Part shown: piece after piece, positions 35,253-44,027 of the stretch
Position numbering within the stretch: position 1 is the stretch's first letter
How the letters are laid out: each line of letters opens with the position of its first letter
Assembly (NCBI RefSeq): GCF_036174265.1
Contig: NZ_CP108055.1
Coordinates: 4,526,001-4,590,000 of the forward strand
Direction of reading: 5' to 3'
DNA: 64,000 nucleotides
Source: Streptomyces sp. NBC_00285
GTDB lineage: Bacteria; Actinomycetota; Actinomycetes; Streptomycetales; Streptomycetaceae
The notes under the pieces: generated by a model
Told to the model about the DNA's origin: nothing
What the model saw: only the letters and a program-made list of their open reading frames with translations
The model's database searches: none
Translations under genes and position numbers: made by a program

Positions 35253-36188
35253 ATGAACCGACGTACGCTCCTCGGCGGCCTCCTCGCGGCGGCCTCCGTC
35301 CCCGTCCTCTCGTCCTGCTCCGGCGGTGTCACCTCCCTCGACGGTCAGGGGAGTTCGGCCGGCGGCAGCGGCTCCAGCAAGGGCGGGCTCACCATCGGCA
35401 CCGCCAACTTCACCGAGAACCAGGTGCTGGGCTACCTCTACGCGGCGGTGCTCCAGCAGGCCGGCGTGAAGGTGAAGGTCCGCCCGAACCTCGGCACCCG
35501 CGAGATCGTGATCCCCGCGCTCAAGGCGGGCGACATCGACCTGCTGCCCGAGTACCAGGGCGCCCTCCTCAACTACCTGGCCCCGAAGGACGCCTCGTCG
35601 GAGCCCGGCACCATGCAGAACGCCCTCACCCTGGCCCTGCCCGCGGGCCTCCAGGTACTCCCCTACAGCGAGGCGGCCGACTCCGACTGCTTCGCCGTCA
35701 CCCGGGAGACCGCCCGCAAGTACGGCCTCGTCACCCTCGCCGACCTCGCCAAGCAGAACGGCAAGCTCGTCATCGGCGCCGCGCCCGAGGTCAAGAAGCG
35801 CCGGGTGGGCGCGATCGGACTGAAGGACGTGTACGGCGTCGAGTTCAAGGAGTTCAAGTCGCTCGACTCGGACGGCCCGCTGGTCAAGGGCGCCCTGAAG
35901 AAGGGCGACGTGGACGTGGCGAACCTCTTCACCACCGACACCGACATCGCGGCCAACGGCTGGGTGGTGCTGACCGACCCGAAGAACCTCATCCCCAGCC
36001 AGCACATCGTTCCCCTCATCGCCGACCGCAAGGCCGACGACACGGTCCGCAAGGCCCTCGCCCGGCTCGGCAACGTCCTGACCACCGAACAGCTCACGCA
36101 GCTCAACAGCCAGGTCGACAACGACAAGAAGGACCCGGAGGACGTGGCGAACGCGTACGCGAAGCAGCACGGGCTGGCGAAGTCCTGA
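35253..36188 (+). CDS. Osmoprotectant-binding lipoprotein (OpuAC/OpuCC-like)
   Basis: A 311-residue lipoprotein. The N-terminus has a twin Arg (N-R-R-T-L-L-G) and a lipobox L-S-S-C near residue 23, so export may be by Tat followed by lipid attachment. A Ser/Gly linker precedes the binding domain, which opens I-G-T-A-N-F-T-E-N-Q and contains L-P-E-Y-Q-G-A, the motif near the quaternary-amine aromatic cage. It closes the four-gene transporter operon. Confidence 0.92.
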   Translation: MNRRTLLGGLLAAASVPVLSSCSGGVTSLDGQGSSAGGSGSSKGGLTIGTANFTENQVLGYLYAAVLQQAGVKVKVRPNLGTREIVIPALKAGDIDLLPEYQGALLNYLAPKDASSEPGTMQNALTLALPAGLQVLPYSEAADSDCFAVTRETARKYGLVTLADLAKQNGKLVIGAAPEVKKRRVGAIGLKDVYGVEFKEFKSLDSDGPLVKGALKKGDVDVANLFTTDTDIAANGWVVLTDPKNLIPSQHIVPLIADRKADDTVRKALARLGNVLTTEQLTQLNSQVDNDKKDPEDVANAYAKQHGLAKS

Positions 36189-36256
36189 GATCCCGACTCC
36201 GAACAGGGGGGCTATCCCCAGTGCGGCGCGCGCGTCCGTTTCCTACCGTGGAGCCC

Positions 36257-36694
36257 ATGACCGGAATGGATGCGCGGGACCCCGAACTCACGAAGGAACT
36301 CAACGCCACCCTGCATGCGCGCAGGGAACTGGGCGAGGAGTACGAGTCCGCGCTGGTCGACTCGTTCCTGGAGAAGGTCGACCAGCGGATCGACGGCGTC
36401 GTGGACCGCCGGGTGCGCCGGCAGCTCGCCGAGCAGCAGATGGTGTCGGCCCGGGGCGCCCGTTCACCCAAGTCCACCGACTCCTTCGGTGAACGCTTCG
36501 GCTTCGGCATCGTCTCCATGGTGCTGGCGATCCCGCTCTCCGCGATCGGCGGCGGCATCGCCCACCTGCCCGGCCTCCTGGTGGCCTGGGCGGGCATCGT
36601 CGGCGTGAACGCCTTCCAGGCCGCGAAGTCCAACCCGGAGATCTTCCGCGGCCGCCGCCACCGGCAGACCCAGGACAGCGACTGGGAGGGCTGA
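36257..36694 (+). CDS. Small membrane protein with charged N-terminal helix
   Basis: A 145-residue protein. ATG 36257 follows GTGGAG closely; a second ATG nine bases later is possible. Residues 1-80 are charged and helical (D-x-F-L-E-K-V-D-Q-R-I-D-G-V-V-D-R-R-V-R-R-Q-L), and two adjacent hydrophobic helices (about 88-126) follow, then a basic tail. Related small proteins are common in Streptomyces but I cannot assign a function. Confidence 0.75.
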   Translation: MTGMDARDPELTKELNATLHARRELGEEYESALVDSFLEKVDQRIDGVVDRRVRRQLAEQQMVSARGARSPKSTDSFGERFGFGIVSMVLAIPLSAIGGGIAHLPGLLVAWAGIVGVNAFQAAKSNPEIFRGRRHRQTQDSDWEG

Positions 36695-37141
36695 CCCGAC
36701 GCACACCCCGGCCGGGTCGGCAGCACCATGACCCGACGCAGGTTGACGTGCCGGGGGCGGCTGCAACAGCTGGGGAACCGGGCGACAGCCCGCTGAAGCG
36801 CAGAAAAAAGTATGCGCGGGGACCGCCGCACCCCCGTTGCCGGGGGGCGGGACGACGGCGGTCCCCGCGAGAGGCGTCGACCGGGTCAGGCCTGGTCTGA
36901 CGCCCAGCGTCCTTGGAGGTCCGGGAGCCGCTCCGGAGGTCCTTGGACGTTCGGTGTCGGCTGGGGCGGGGAGCCGCTCCCGCCCTGCCGACATCCACTA
37001 ATGTGCCCGACTCGTGTTAAGCGTGTGCTGCGTGGACGTGACGCGCTCGTACCAGTTCCGCGAAGTCCACCCTTTCGGTGGGAAACCGGAAGTCCGCCGC
37101 GCCCACGCCCTGTTCACCGGACGTTTTCCCGCAGGATGCGC
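36695..37141. other. Gene-free region containing terminator and short repeats
   Basis: I see no convincing coding frame. The stretch holds the nested terminator at 36804-36869, the duplicated GGGAGCCGCTCC element at 36923-36934 and 36969-36980, and unassigned sequence next to the cystathionine beta-synthase stop. Confidence 0.6.
36804..36869 (-). terminator. Nested 14-bp stem with T6 tract, reading leftward
   Basis: CGCGGGGACCGCCG (36815-36828) pairs perfectly with 36856-36869, with an inner CCCCCG/CGGGGG stem around TTGC. On the reverse strand it is followed by CATAC and six T residues (36804-36809), a good intrinsic terminator for the leftward cystathionine beta-synthase transcript, whose stop is about 270 bases away. 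Confidence 0.8.
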
Positions 37142-38530
37142 TTACTTCCCGCCCTTGGCGAGAAAAGCCAGCAGGTCCTGCCGGCTGATCACTCCGGTGG
37201 GCTTGCCCTCCACGAGGACGATCGCCGCGTCCGCCGAACCCAGCACCTGCATCAGGTCGCCGACCGGTTCGCCGGAACCGACCTGGGGCAGCGGGGACGA
37301 CATGTGCTTCTCCAGCGGGTCGCCGAGGGAGGCCCGCTGGGTGAACAGCGCGTCCAGCAGCTCCCGCTCCACGACCGACCCGACGACCTCCGCGGCCATC
37401 ACGTCCGGGTGGCCGGCGCCCGGCTTGACGATCGGCATCTGCGAGACGCCGTACTCCCGCAGCACCTCGATGGCCTCGCCGACGGTTTCGTCCGGGTGCA
37501 TGTGGACGAGGGAGGGGATGGCGCCGTGCACCTTGTCGTTGAGGACGTCGGCCACGCGGGCGCTCGGGCCCTCGTCCTCCAGGAAGCCGTAGTCGGCCAT
37601 CCACTCGTCGTTGAAGATCTTGGAGAGGTAGCCGCGCCCGCTGTCGGGGAGCAGGACCACCACGACGTCGTCCGGGCCGAGCCCCTCGGCGACCCGCAGC
37701 GCCGCGACGACGGCCATGCCGCAGGAACCGCCCACCAGCAGGCCCTCCTCCTTGGCGAGGCGGCGGGTCATCTGGAAGGAGTCCTTGTCGGACACGGCGA
37801 CGATGCCGTCGGCGACGCTGCGGTCGTAGGCGGTCGGCCAGAAGTCCTCGCCGACGCCCTCGACGAGATACGGCCGCCCGGAGCCGCCCGAGTACACGGA
37901 CCCCTCGGGGTCGGCGCCGACGACCTGGACCCGGCCGTCGCTGGCGTCCTTCAGATACCGCCCGGTCCCGGAGATGGTGCCGCCGGTGCCGACGCCCGCC
38001 ACGAAGTGGGTGATCCGCCCCTCCGTCTGCTCCCACAGCTCGGGGCCGGTGGAGTGGTAGTGGGAGAGGGGGTTGTTGGCGTTGGAGTACTGGTCCGGCT
38101 TCCAGGCCCCCGGCGTCTCACGGACCAGCCGGTCGGAGACGTTGTAGTACGAGTCGGGGTGCTCGGGGTCGACGGCCGTGGGGCAGACGACGACCTCGGC
38201 GCCGTAGGCCCGAAGCACGTTGATCTTGTCCGTGGACACCTTGTCGGGGCACACGAAGATGCAGTGGTACCCCTTCTGCTGCGCGACGATGGCGAGCCCG
38301 ACCCCGGTGTTTCCGCTGGTCGGCTCGACGATGGTGCCCCCGGGCTTCAGTGCCCCGCTCTCCTCCGCCGCCTCGATCATGCGCAGCGCGATGCGGTCCT
38401 TCACGGAACCGCCGGGGTTGAAGTACTCGACCTTGGCCAGGACGGTTGCCCGGATGCCCTTGGTCACGCTGTTGAGCCTCACCAGCGGGGTGTTGCCGAC
38501 GAGGCTGATCATCGAGTCGTGGAATTGCAC
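37142..38530 (-). CDS. Cystathionine beta-synthase
   Basis: A 462-residue PLP enzyme that condenses serine with homocysteine in transsulfuration. GTG 38530 is chosen because GGAG lies six bases upstream; a TTG seven codons earlier has no site. The PLP lysine is Lys44 in N-P-G-G-S-V-K-D-R, the phosphate loop is G-T-G-G-T-I-S-G-T-G, and S-G-N-T-G lies near residue 70. A C-terminal pair of CBS domains (about 330-455) follows, as in eukaryotic-type enzymes, giving possible control by adenosyl ligands. No haem domain is present. Confidence 0.93.
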   Translation of the reverse strand: MQFHDSMISLVGNTPLVRLNSVTKGIRATVLAKVEYFNPGGSVKDRIALRMIEAAEESGALKPGGTIVEPTSGNTGVGLAIVAQQKGYHCIFVCPDKVSTDKINVLRAYGAEVVVCPTAVDPEHPDSYYNVSDRLVRETPGAWKPDQYSNANNPLSHYHSTGPELWEQTEGRITHFVAGVGTGGTISGTGRYLKDASDGRVQVVGADPEGSVYSGGSGRPYLVEGVGEDFWPTAYDRSVADGIVAVSDKDSFQMTRRLAKEEGLLVGGSCGMAVVAALRVAEGLGPDDVVVVLLPDSGRGYLSKIFNDEWMADYGFLEDEGPSARVADVLNDKVHGAIPSLVHMHPDETVGEAIEVLREYGVSQMPIVKPGAGHPDVMAAEVVGSVVERELLDALFTQRASLGDPLEKHMSSPLPQVGSGEPVGDLMQVLGSADAAIVLVEGKPTGVISRQDLLAFLAKGGK

Positions 38531-38689
38531 CGTTGTCTCCGGATGCTGCAAGGAAGTGGTCGAAATGGTTCCGCCAGCCTATGGCCTGATCGGGCGCCAT
38601 GACGGCCGTTCACTCCCCGTTGGGATTGGGCCACGGTCCGTGCGGGGCAAGGAGTGTGTGTAGCGGGTACGACGGAGGTGGCGCAACGT

Positions 38690-39718
38690 ATGACGAGCAT
38701 GTCGAGGGCGAGGGTGGCCCGGCGGATCGCGGCGGGCGCAGCCTACGGCGGCGGCGGGATCGGCCTGGTCGGCGCCGCGGCCATGGGGCTGTTGCTGGCG
38801 GAGGCACGGCTGGCGAGACGGCAGGTGGGCAACGGCGTGACGCCGCACGTCCCCCAGGCCGAGGGCCGGTACGGCCATGTCTACGCCACGCCCGGTGAAC
38901 CCGCCCTGCGGCTGGTGATGCTGGGCGACTCCACGGCCGCGGGCCAGGGTGTGCACCGGGCGGGCGAGACGCCGGGTGCGCTGCTGGCGTCCGGCCTGGC
39001 CGCGGTGGCGGAACGGCCGGTGGAGTTCCGTAACGTCGCCCTGCCCGGGGCCACGTCCGACGATCTGGACCGCCAGGTGGCGCTGACGCTGGCGGACCCC
39101 GGGGGGGTCCCCGACATCTGCGTGATCATGATCGGCGCGAACGACGTGACGCACCGGATGCCCGCGACGCGCTCCGTGCGCCACCTGGCCTCGGCGGTAC
39201 GGCGTCTGCGCACGGCCGGTGCCGAGGTCGTCGTCGGCACCTGTCCCGACCTGGGCACGATCGAGCCGGTCCAGCAGCCCCTGCGCTGGCTGGCCCGCAG
39301 AGCCTCCCGCCAGCTGGCGGCCGCCCAGACGATCGGCGCGGTCGAGCAGGGCGGCCGCACGGTGTCCCTGGGCGACCTGCTGGGCCCGGAGTTCGCGGCG
39401 AACCCACGGGAGCTGTTCGGCCCGGACAACTACCACCCCTCCGCGGAGGGGTACGCGACAGCGGCCATGGCGGTGCTGCCGACGGTGTGCGCGGCCCTGG
39501 GCCTCTGGCCGGCGGACGAGGACCGTCCGGACGCCTCGCGCCGTGAGGGCTTCCTGCCGGTGGCCAGGGCGGCGGCGGAGGCCGTGTCCGAGCCCGGCAC
39601 GGAGGTCGTGGCGGCGATGCCGACGGGCCCGAAGGGGCCTTGGGTCCTGCTGAAGCGCAGGCGCAGGCGGCGGGTCCGGGCGACGGAGCCGTCACCCACC
39701 AGCCCGTCCGGCGTCTGA
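38690..39718 (+). CDS. SGNH/GDSL-type hydrolase, membrane-anchored or secreted
   Basis: A 342-residue protein; ATG 38690 has GGAGGTG nine bases upstream. A hydrophobic N-terminal helix (about 18-40) serves as signal or anchor. Block I is G-D-S-T-A-A-G-Q-G with the catalytic Ser, block III is G-A-N-D, and the Asp/His pair lies in D-N-Y-H-P-S. The enzyme is a lipase or esterase; its substrate is unknown. A basic C-terminal tail rich in Arg ends the protein. Confidence 0.9.
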   Translation: MTSMSRARVARRIAAGAAYGGGGIGLVGAAAMGLLLAEARLARRQVGNGVTPHVPQAEGRYGHVYATPGEPALRLVMLGDSTAAGQGVHRAGETPGALLASGLAAVAERPVEFRNVALPGATSDDLDRQVALTLADPGGVPDICVIMIGANDVTHRMPATRSVRHLASAVRRLRTAGAEVVVGTCPDLGTIEPVQQPLRWLARRASRQLAAAQTIGAVEQGGRTVSLGDLLGPEFAANPRELFGPDNYHPSAEGYATAAMAVLPTVCAALGLWPADEDRPDASRREGFLPVARAAAEAVSEPGTEVVAAMPTGPKGPWVLLKRRRRRRVRATEPSPTSPSGV

Positions 39719-39723
39719 CCTCA

Positions 39724-39777
39724 TTCAGCCCCTCCGGCGTTTGAGGAGCGGGGGTCCAGGGGGCGGAGCCCCCTGGA
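39724..39777 (+). repeat. Streptomyces intergenic repeat ending in a hairpin
   Basis: The core CAGCCCCTCCGGCGTTTGAG begins at 39726 and is followed by TCCAGGGGGC (39755-39764) pairing perfectly with 39768-39777. This is the same family as the element at 4215-4262 and is widely scattered in Streptomyces genomes, from general knowledge. It lies right after the hydrolase stop and can act as its terminator. Confidence 0.65.
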
Positions 39778-39926
39778 GGACGGGACGGGTAGGGGCGGCG
39801 GGGGCGAAAAAAGCAAGCGCTTAGACATAGGTCACACCGCGACGCCCGTGACCTGGGCCATACGTCCGGGTAACTTCGCAAGCAGCCACGCCCGGAAGAA
39901 CACCCCCGCATGCCAATGGAGCCGTG

Positions 39927-41147
39927 ATGCCCGAAGCAGTGATCGTCTCGACCGCCCGCTCCCCCATCGGCCGCGCCGTCAAGGGCTCACTCAAGGACCT
40001 GCGCCCCGACGACCTCACCGCCACGATCATCCAGGCCGCCCTCGCCAAGGTCCCCGAGCTGGACCCGCGGGACATCGACGACCTGATGCTCGGCTGCGGT
40101 CTGCCCGGCGGCGAGCAGGGCTACAACCTGGGCCGGATCGTCGCCGTGCAGATGGGCATGGACCACCTGCCGGGCTGCACGATCACCCGTTACTGTTCCT
40201 CCTCGCTGCAGACGAGCCGCATGGCCCTGCACGCCATCAAGGCCGGCGAGGGCGACGTCTTCATCTCGGCCGGTGTCGAGATGGTCTCCCGCTTCGCCAA
40301 GGGCAGCTCCGACGGCCTCCCGGACACCACCAACCCGCTCTTCGCCGAGGCACAGGCCCGCACCGCCGCCACCGCCGCGTCCGAGGGCTCCTCCTGGCAC
40401 GACCCGCGCGAGGACGGCCTGCTCCCCGACCCGTACATCGCGATGGGCCAGACCGCGGAGAACCTGGCCCGCACCAAGGGCGTCACCCGCCAGGACATGG
40501 ACGAGTTCGGCGTCCGCTCGCAGAACCTCGCCGAGGAAGCCATCAAGAACGGCTTCTGGGAGCGCGAGATCACCCCGGTCACGCTTCCCGACGGCACCGT
40601 CGTCTCCAGGGACGACGGCCCGCGCGCCGGCGTCACCCTGGAAGCCGTCCAGGGCCTGAAGCCGGTCTTCCGCCCCGACGGTCTCGTCACGGCGGGCAAC
40701 TGCTGCCCCCTCAACGACGGCGCCGCCGCGGTCGTGGTCATGTCCGACACCAAGGCCCGCGAGCTCGGCCTCACCCCGCTCGCCCGCATCGTGTCGACGG
40801 GTGTCTCCGGCCTCTCCCCCGAGATCATGGGCCTCGGCCCGGTCGACGCCAGCAACCAGGCCCTGCGCCGCGCCGGCCTCACCATCGACGACATCGACCT
40901 GGCCGAGATCAACGAGGCGTTCGCCGCCCAGGTGATCCCCTCCTACCGCGACCTGGGCATCCCGCTGGAGAAGGTGAACGTCAACGGCGGCGCCATCGCC
41001 GTCGGCCACCCCTTCGGCATGACCGGCGCACGCATCACGGGCACGCTCATCAACTCCCTCCAGTTCCACGACAAGCAGTTCGGTCTGGAGACCATGTGCG
41101 TGGGCGGCGGCCAGGGCATGGCGATGGTCATCGAGCGCCTGAGCTGA
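39927..41147 (+). CDS. Acetyl-CoA C-acyltransferase (thiolase)
   Basis: A 406-residue thiolase. ATG 39927 is preferred over the overlapping GTG 39924 because GGAG is five bases upstream. The acyl-accepting Cys90 is in T-R-Y-C-S-S-S-L-Q, the base His in [16 protein letters not shown], and the second Cys in [10 protein letters not shown]. It fits the FadA-like degradative group acting in fatty acid beta-oxidation. It is monocistronic, followed by a strong hairpin, with no fadB partner adjacent. Confidence 0.92.
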   Translation: MPEAVIVSTARSPIGRAVKGSLKDLRPDDLTATIIQAALAKVPELDPRDIDDLMLGCGLPGGEQGYNLGRIVAVQMGMDHLPGCTITRYCSSSLQTSRMALHAIKAGEGDVFISAGVEMVSRFAKGSSDGLPDTTNPLFAEAQARTAATAASEGSSWHDPREDGLLPDPYIAMGQTAENLARTKGVTRQDMDEFGVRSQNLAEEAIKNGFWEREITPVTLPDGTVVSRDDGPRAGVTLEAVQGLKPVFRPDGLVTAGNCCPLNDGAAAVVVMSDTKARELGLTPLARIVSTGVSGLSPEIMGLGPVDASNQALRRAGLTIDDIDLAEINEAFAAQVIPSYRDLGIPLEKVNVNGGAIAVGHPFGMTGARITGTLINSLQFHDKQFGLETMCVGGGQGMAMVIERLS

Positions 41148-41203
41148 TCAACACCCCATATCCGTACGGAAAGTAGCCGCGCGGGAACACAGCGCCACCC
41201 TCT

Positions 41204-41238
41204 GGCCCAGAACCCGGGAAACTCCTGGGTTCTGGGCC
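41204..41238. terminator. 12-bp perfect hairpin terminator
   Basis: GGCCCAGAACCC (41204-41215) pairs with 41227-41238, followed by CGTTTG, 57 bases after the thiolase stop. The remaining 200 bases up to the next gene hold no recognisable element. Confidence 0.78.
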
Positions 41239-41436
41239 CGTTTGTGATCCAATCTCCCCCAGGATGTGACCTATCTCCCTTCCAGAAGGGATGTGCGCAG
41301 GTCAGAGCCGTTTCACCACCAAACCCCGGGTCCAAAGTCCTGTCCGTTTCGTGACGTTACGCACTGACAGCTGGATAGTCCGCCCTTCAAGCTGATGTAG
41401 GAAGTCGGGGGTCGACTTTGAACCGGGAGTACGTCA

Positions 41437-42228
41437 GTGAGCGCCATGCCGATCGCATTGCTGGTCACCACGGCCGCCACCGGCGCCGTGGGCGTCGCCG
41501 TCCTGCGCACCCTCATGGTGCTGCGCCGACAGGTCGCCGCCCTGCACACCGAGCTCGCCAAGAACAACACCGTGCCGCTGCGGGGCCTCGTACCGGCCGC
41601 CCGCCCCGCCACCGACGTCGACGAGATACGCGCCGCCGTGGCCGAGGCCCTCGCCGAGGAACGCGAGCGTGAACTCGCCGAGGCGCGTGCCTTCTGGGCC
41701 GCCCAGGAGTCCCGTGACGCCTCCGAGGCGCCCTCACTGCTCGGCCTGCCCGACAGCGAGCTGTTCCTGCCCCGGCAGACCGACTTCGTGGGCCTGGAGC
41801 CGCTGGAGTCGGTGACGGAGCCGTCCACGGAAGCGGACGAGTTCGCCGGGGACAGCCCCGAACTGGCCGCGGCCCGCCGCCGTCACCCCTCCCACCCGGA
41901 CTTCGTCCCGGTCGGCTCACCCACCGTCGGCGACCACGAACGCACGGTGGCGACCCTGGAGGACCTGGCCGCCTCCGGCACCGAACTGGCCGACGTCCGT
42001 CCGGGTCCGCTCGGCACCCTCGACGTCTACGTCTTCGCCGACGGCACGACCCTCTGCATGACCCCGGGCCACCGGGAGACGGCGGAACGCCTCTCAGCGG
42101 CCCTGCGCGCGGGCCAGACCCCGGTCCTGCTGGGCGGCTCGGGCATCTCGGGCGCGTACACGCTGACGTTCGCGTGCGGCGAGGAGAACGTCTACATTCT
42201 CGCGGACCGGGTCATAGCGAGCCTCTAG
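41437..42228 (+). CDS. Membrane-anchored protein with long coiled segment, hypothetical
   Basis: A 263-residue protein; GTG 41437 has GGGAG eight bases upstream. An N-terminal hydrophobic helix (about 5-25) is followed by R-R-Q-V-A-A-L-H-T-E-L-A-K-N-N and an Ala/Glu helix (about 62-100) that looks coiled-coil, then a more compact C-terminal domain (about 165-262). I recognise no catalytic motif. Confidence 0.75.
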   Translation: MSAMPIALLVTTAATGAVGVAVLRTLMVLRRQVAALHTELAKNNTVPLRGLVPAARPATDVDEIRAAVAEALAEERERELAEARAFWAAQESRDASEAPSLLGLPDSELFLPRQTDFVGLEPLESVTEPSTEADEFAGDSPELAAARRRHPSHPDFVPVGSPTVGDHERTVATLEDLAASGTELADVRPGPLGTLDVYVFADGTTLCMTPGHRETAERLSAALRAGQTPVLLGGSGISGAYTLTFACGEENVYILADRVIASL

Positions 42229-42285
42229 GGGCCGTAGCGGTGTGGGCGCGACCGGCCCTCACCGGCCCGCGGTCGCCGCCGAACC

Positions 42286-42597
42286 TCAGACGCCCGCCCG
42301 CTTCTGCGCTTCCTCCACCAACCGCACAGCCTCGGAAACCTGGCCCTCGTCATCGAGCACGAGGGCCAAGTCGTGCACCGCGACGGTGATTTGGTCGGCC
42401 GCGGCGAACATCCCCGCATCCGGCATCTCGCGGAGCTCGGTACCCGGCTCCTCCAGAACCTGCGTCCGACGGACGAACTCCCGGGCCAGCCCCAGCGCCT
42501 CAGCGGCGGCGCCCCGCTGCAGACGGGACTGCGGCGCGGCCCGCAACCGGTCGGCGAATTGGTCCACGGCCTGGGTCAGACGCTCGGTATCAGCCAC
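42286..42597 (-). CDS. Small helical protein, hypothetical
   Basis: A 103-residue all-helical protein with GTG 42597; the ribosome site is weak. Charged heptad-like helices (L-T-Q-A-V-D-Q-F-A-D-R-L and A-E-A-L-G-L-A-R-E-F-V-R-R) suggest a small bundle. It converges with the preceding gene. No family is recognised. Confidence 0.65.
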   Translation of the reverse strand: MADTERLTQAVDQFADRLRAAPQSRLQRGAAAEALGLAREFVRRTQVLEEPGTELREMPDAGMFAAADQITVAVHDLALVLDDEGQVSEAVRLVEEAQKRAGV

Positions 42598-42699
42598 CCG
42601 GCAACCGTACGCGTCCCACCGGGACTGTTGCCAACGCGCGAACGCTCAGGCACGGTGACCTGAAGGACCGGCTTACAGCCCATGCGCACGGAGGCGCCG

Positions 42700-42930
42700 A
42701 TGTCCCAAGTTTTCTCCGAGGAGACCCACCGCAACATGCTCGCCCGCATCCCTCACTGCACCGGTCGTGAAGTGTCCGACTGGCTCCGCACCGTCGACGA
42801 AGGCCCGGCTCTCTTCCGCTTCGAGGAGAAGGTCAGCTGGCTCCGCCACGAACACAACCTCGCGTACGGCCACGCGAAAGCGCTCATCCACGAGTACGAC
42901 CTGAGGAGGGCCGCGCGCAGGTACTTCTAG
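42700..42930 (+). CDS. DUF4287-family small protein
   Basis: A 76-residue protein. ATG 42700 is chosen because GGAGG is five bases upstream; an earlier in-frame ATG at 42682 lacks one. It shows the DUF4287 pattern with F-S-E-E-T-H-R-N-M-L, T-G-R-E-V-S-D-W and the closing L-A-Y-G-H-A-K-A-L-I-H-E-Y. The function is unknown; related domains occur next to DUF5655 proteins. Confidence 0.85.
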   Translation: MSQVFSEETHRNMLARIPHCTGREVSDWLRTVDEGPALFRFEEKVSWLRHEHNLAYGHAKALIHEYDLRRAARRYF

Positions 42931-42942
42931 CCGCGCACACGG

Positions 42943-42976
42943 GAAAGGGCCCCGGGTAGGAACCCAGGGCCCTTTC
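42943..42976. terminator. Bidirectional 10+4-bp hairpin terminator
   Basis: GAAAGGGCCC (42943-42952) pairs with 42967-42976, with inner GGGT/ACCC. A/T runs at both ends suit termination of both convergent genes. Confidence 0.82.
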
Positions 42977-43005
42977 GCACGCCGCGTGTGTACTACGCGT
43001 GTGTA

Positions 43006-43878
43006 CTAGTCGTTGCTGTTGAGGATCGCGATGAGCCTCAGGAACTCCATGTAGATCCACACCAGCGTCAGCGTCAGACCGAACGCCGCCAGCCACGCCT
43101 CCTCGCGCGGGGCGCCGTAGGCGATGCCGTCCTCGACCTGCTTGAAGTCCAGCGCCAGGAAGCACGCGCCGAGCAGGACGCCGATGATGCCGAACATGAT
43201 GCCGAGGCCGCCGCTGCGGAAGCCGAGGCCGTCACCGCCGCCGAAGACGGCGAACAGCATGTTGACCATCATCAGCAGGACGAAGCCGAGCGCGGCCGCC
43301 ATGACGAAGCCGTAGAACCGCCGGTTGACGCGGATCCAGCCGGCCCGGTACGCCACGAGTACGGCGGTGAAGACCGCCAGGGTGCCGATCACGGCCTGCA
43401 TGGCCGCGCCGGACGCGATGCGGTTGTCGACGACGCTGGAAACGACCCCGAGGAACACGCCCTCGAACGCGGCGTACGACAGGATCAGCGCGGGCGAGGC
43501 CTTGCGCTTGAAGGACTGGACGAGCGCCAGGACCATGCCGATCAGCGCGGCGCCGATACCGATGCCGTACGAGCGGCCGATGTTGGCGTCGTCGACCGGC
43601 AGCAGCGCCCAGGCGAGCGCGGCCGTGACGACCAGGATGCCGAGCGTGGTGCCGGTGCGCATGACGACGTCGTCCATCGTCATCCGGCCGGTGGTCACCG
43701 GGGCCTGCGGCGGCGCCCCCTGCTGAAGGTCCTGCTGGGCGTAGGGGTTGCTCGCGTACGGGTTGGTGCCCTGCGCGCCTACGGCTGCGCCCCCGGCCTG
43801 CGGCGCGGTGTTGAAGCCCGCGTAGCCGTTGTCGCGGCTGAAGCCCCGTCGCGAGAAGACCGGGTTGCTGCTCCTCAT
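43006..43878 (-). CDS. Bax inhibitor-1 / YccA family membrane protein
   Basis: A 290-residue membrane protein with GGAGGAG before ATG 43878. A Gly/Ala/Gln/Pro-rich cytoplasmic N-terminus (1-70) precedes seven helices; family features include D-D-V-V-M-R-T at the start and E-G-V-F-L-G-V-V-S-S in the third segment, and a final charged helix W-I-Y-M-E-F-L-R-L. Family members form pH-sensitive calcium leak channels in the membrane. Role in Streptomyces is unproven. Confidence 0.9.
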   Translation of the reverse strand: MRSSNPVFSRRGFSRDNGYAGFNTAPQAGGAAVGAQGTNPYASNPYAQQDLQQGAPPQAPVTTGRMTMDDVVMRTGTTLGILVVTAALAWALLPVDDANIGRSYGIGIGAALIGMVLALVQSFKRKASPALILSYAAFEGVFLGVVSSVVDNRIASGAAMQAVIGTLAVFTAVLVAYRAGWIRVNRRFYGFVMAAALGFVLLMMVNMLFAVFGGGDGLGFRSGGLGIMFGIIGVLLGACFLALDFKQVEDGIAYGAPREEAWLAAFGLTLTLVWIYMEFLRLIAILNSND

Positions 43879-44027
43879 TTCACTCCTCCGTGGCCACCGT
43901 GTGTGGACCTTGCCTCAAGAGTAATAGGTAGGCAAAGGAATGACCCTAGTGCTTGAGGAGGATCTTCCCTCGATGTGCTGGCCAACACGCTACGCGTACG
44001 CGTGATTCCCGGCACCGGAGGGGCCGC

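Noticed and set aside
39724-39777. Insertion sequence end
   Set aside because: There is no transposase frame nor target duplication; it matches a scattered non-coding repeat family.
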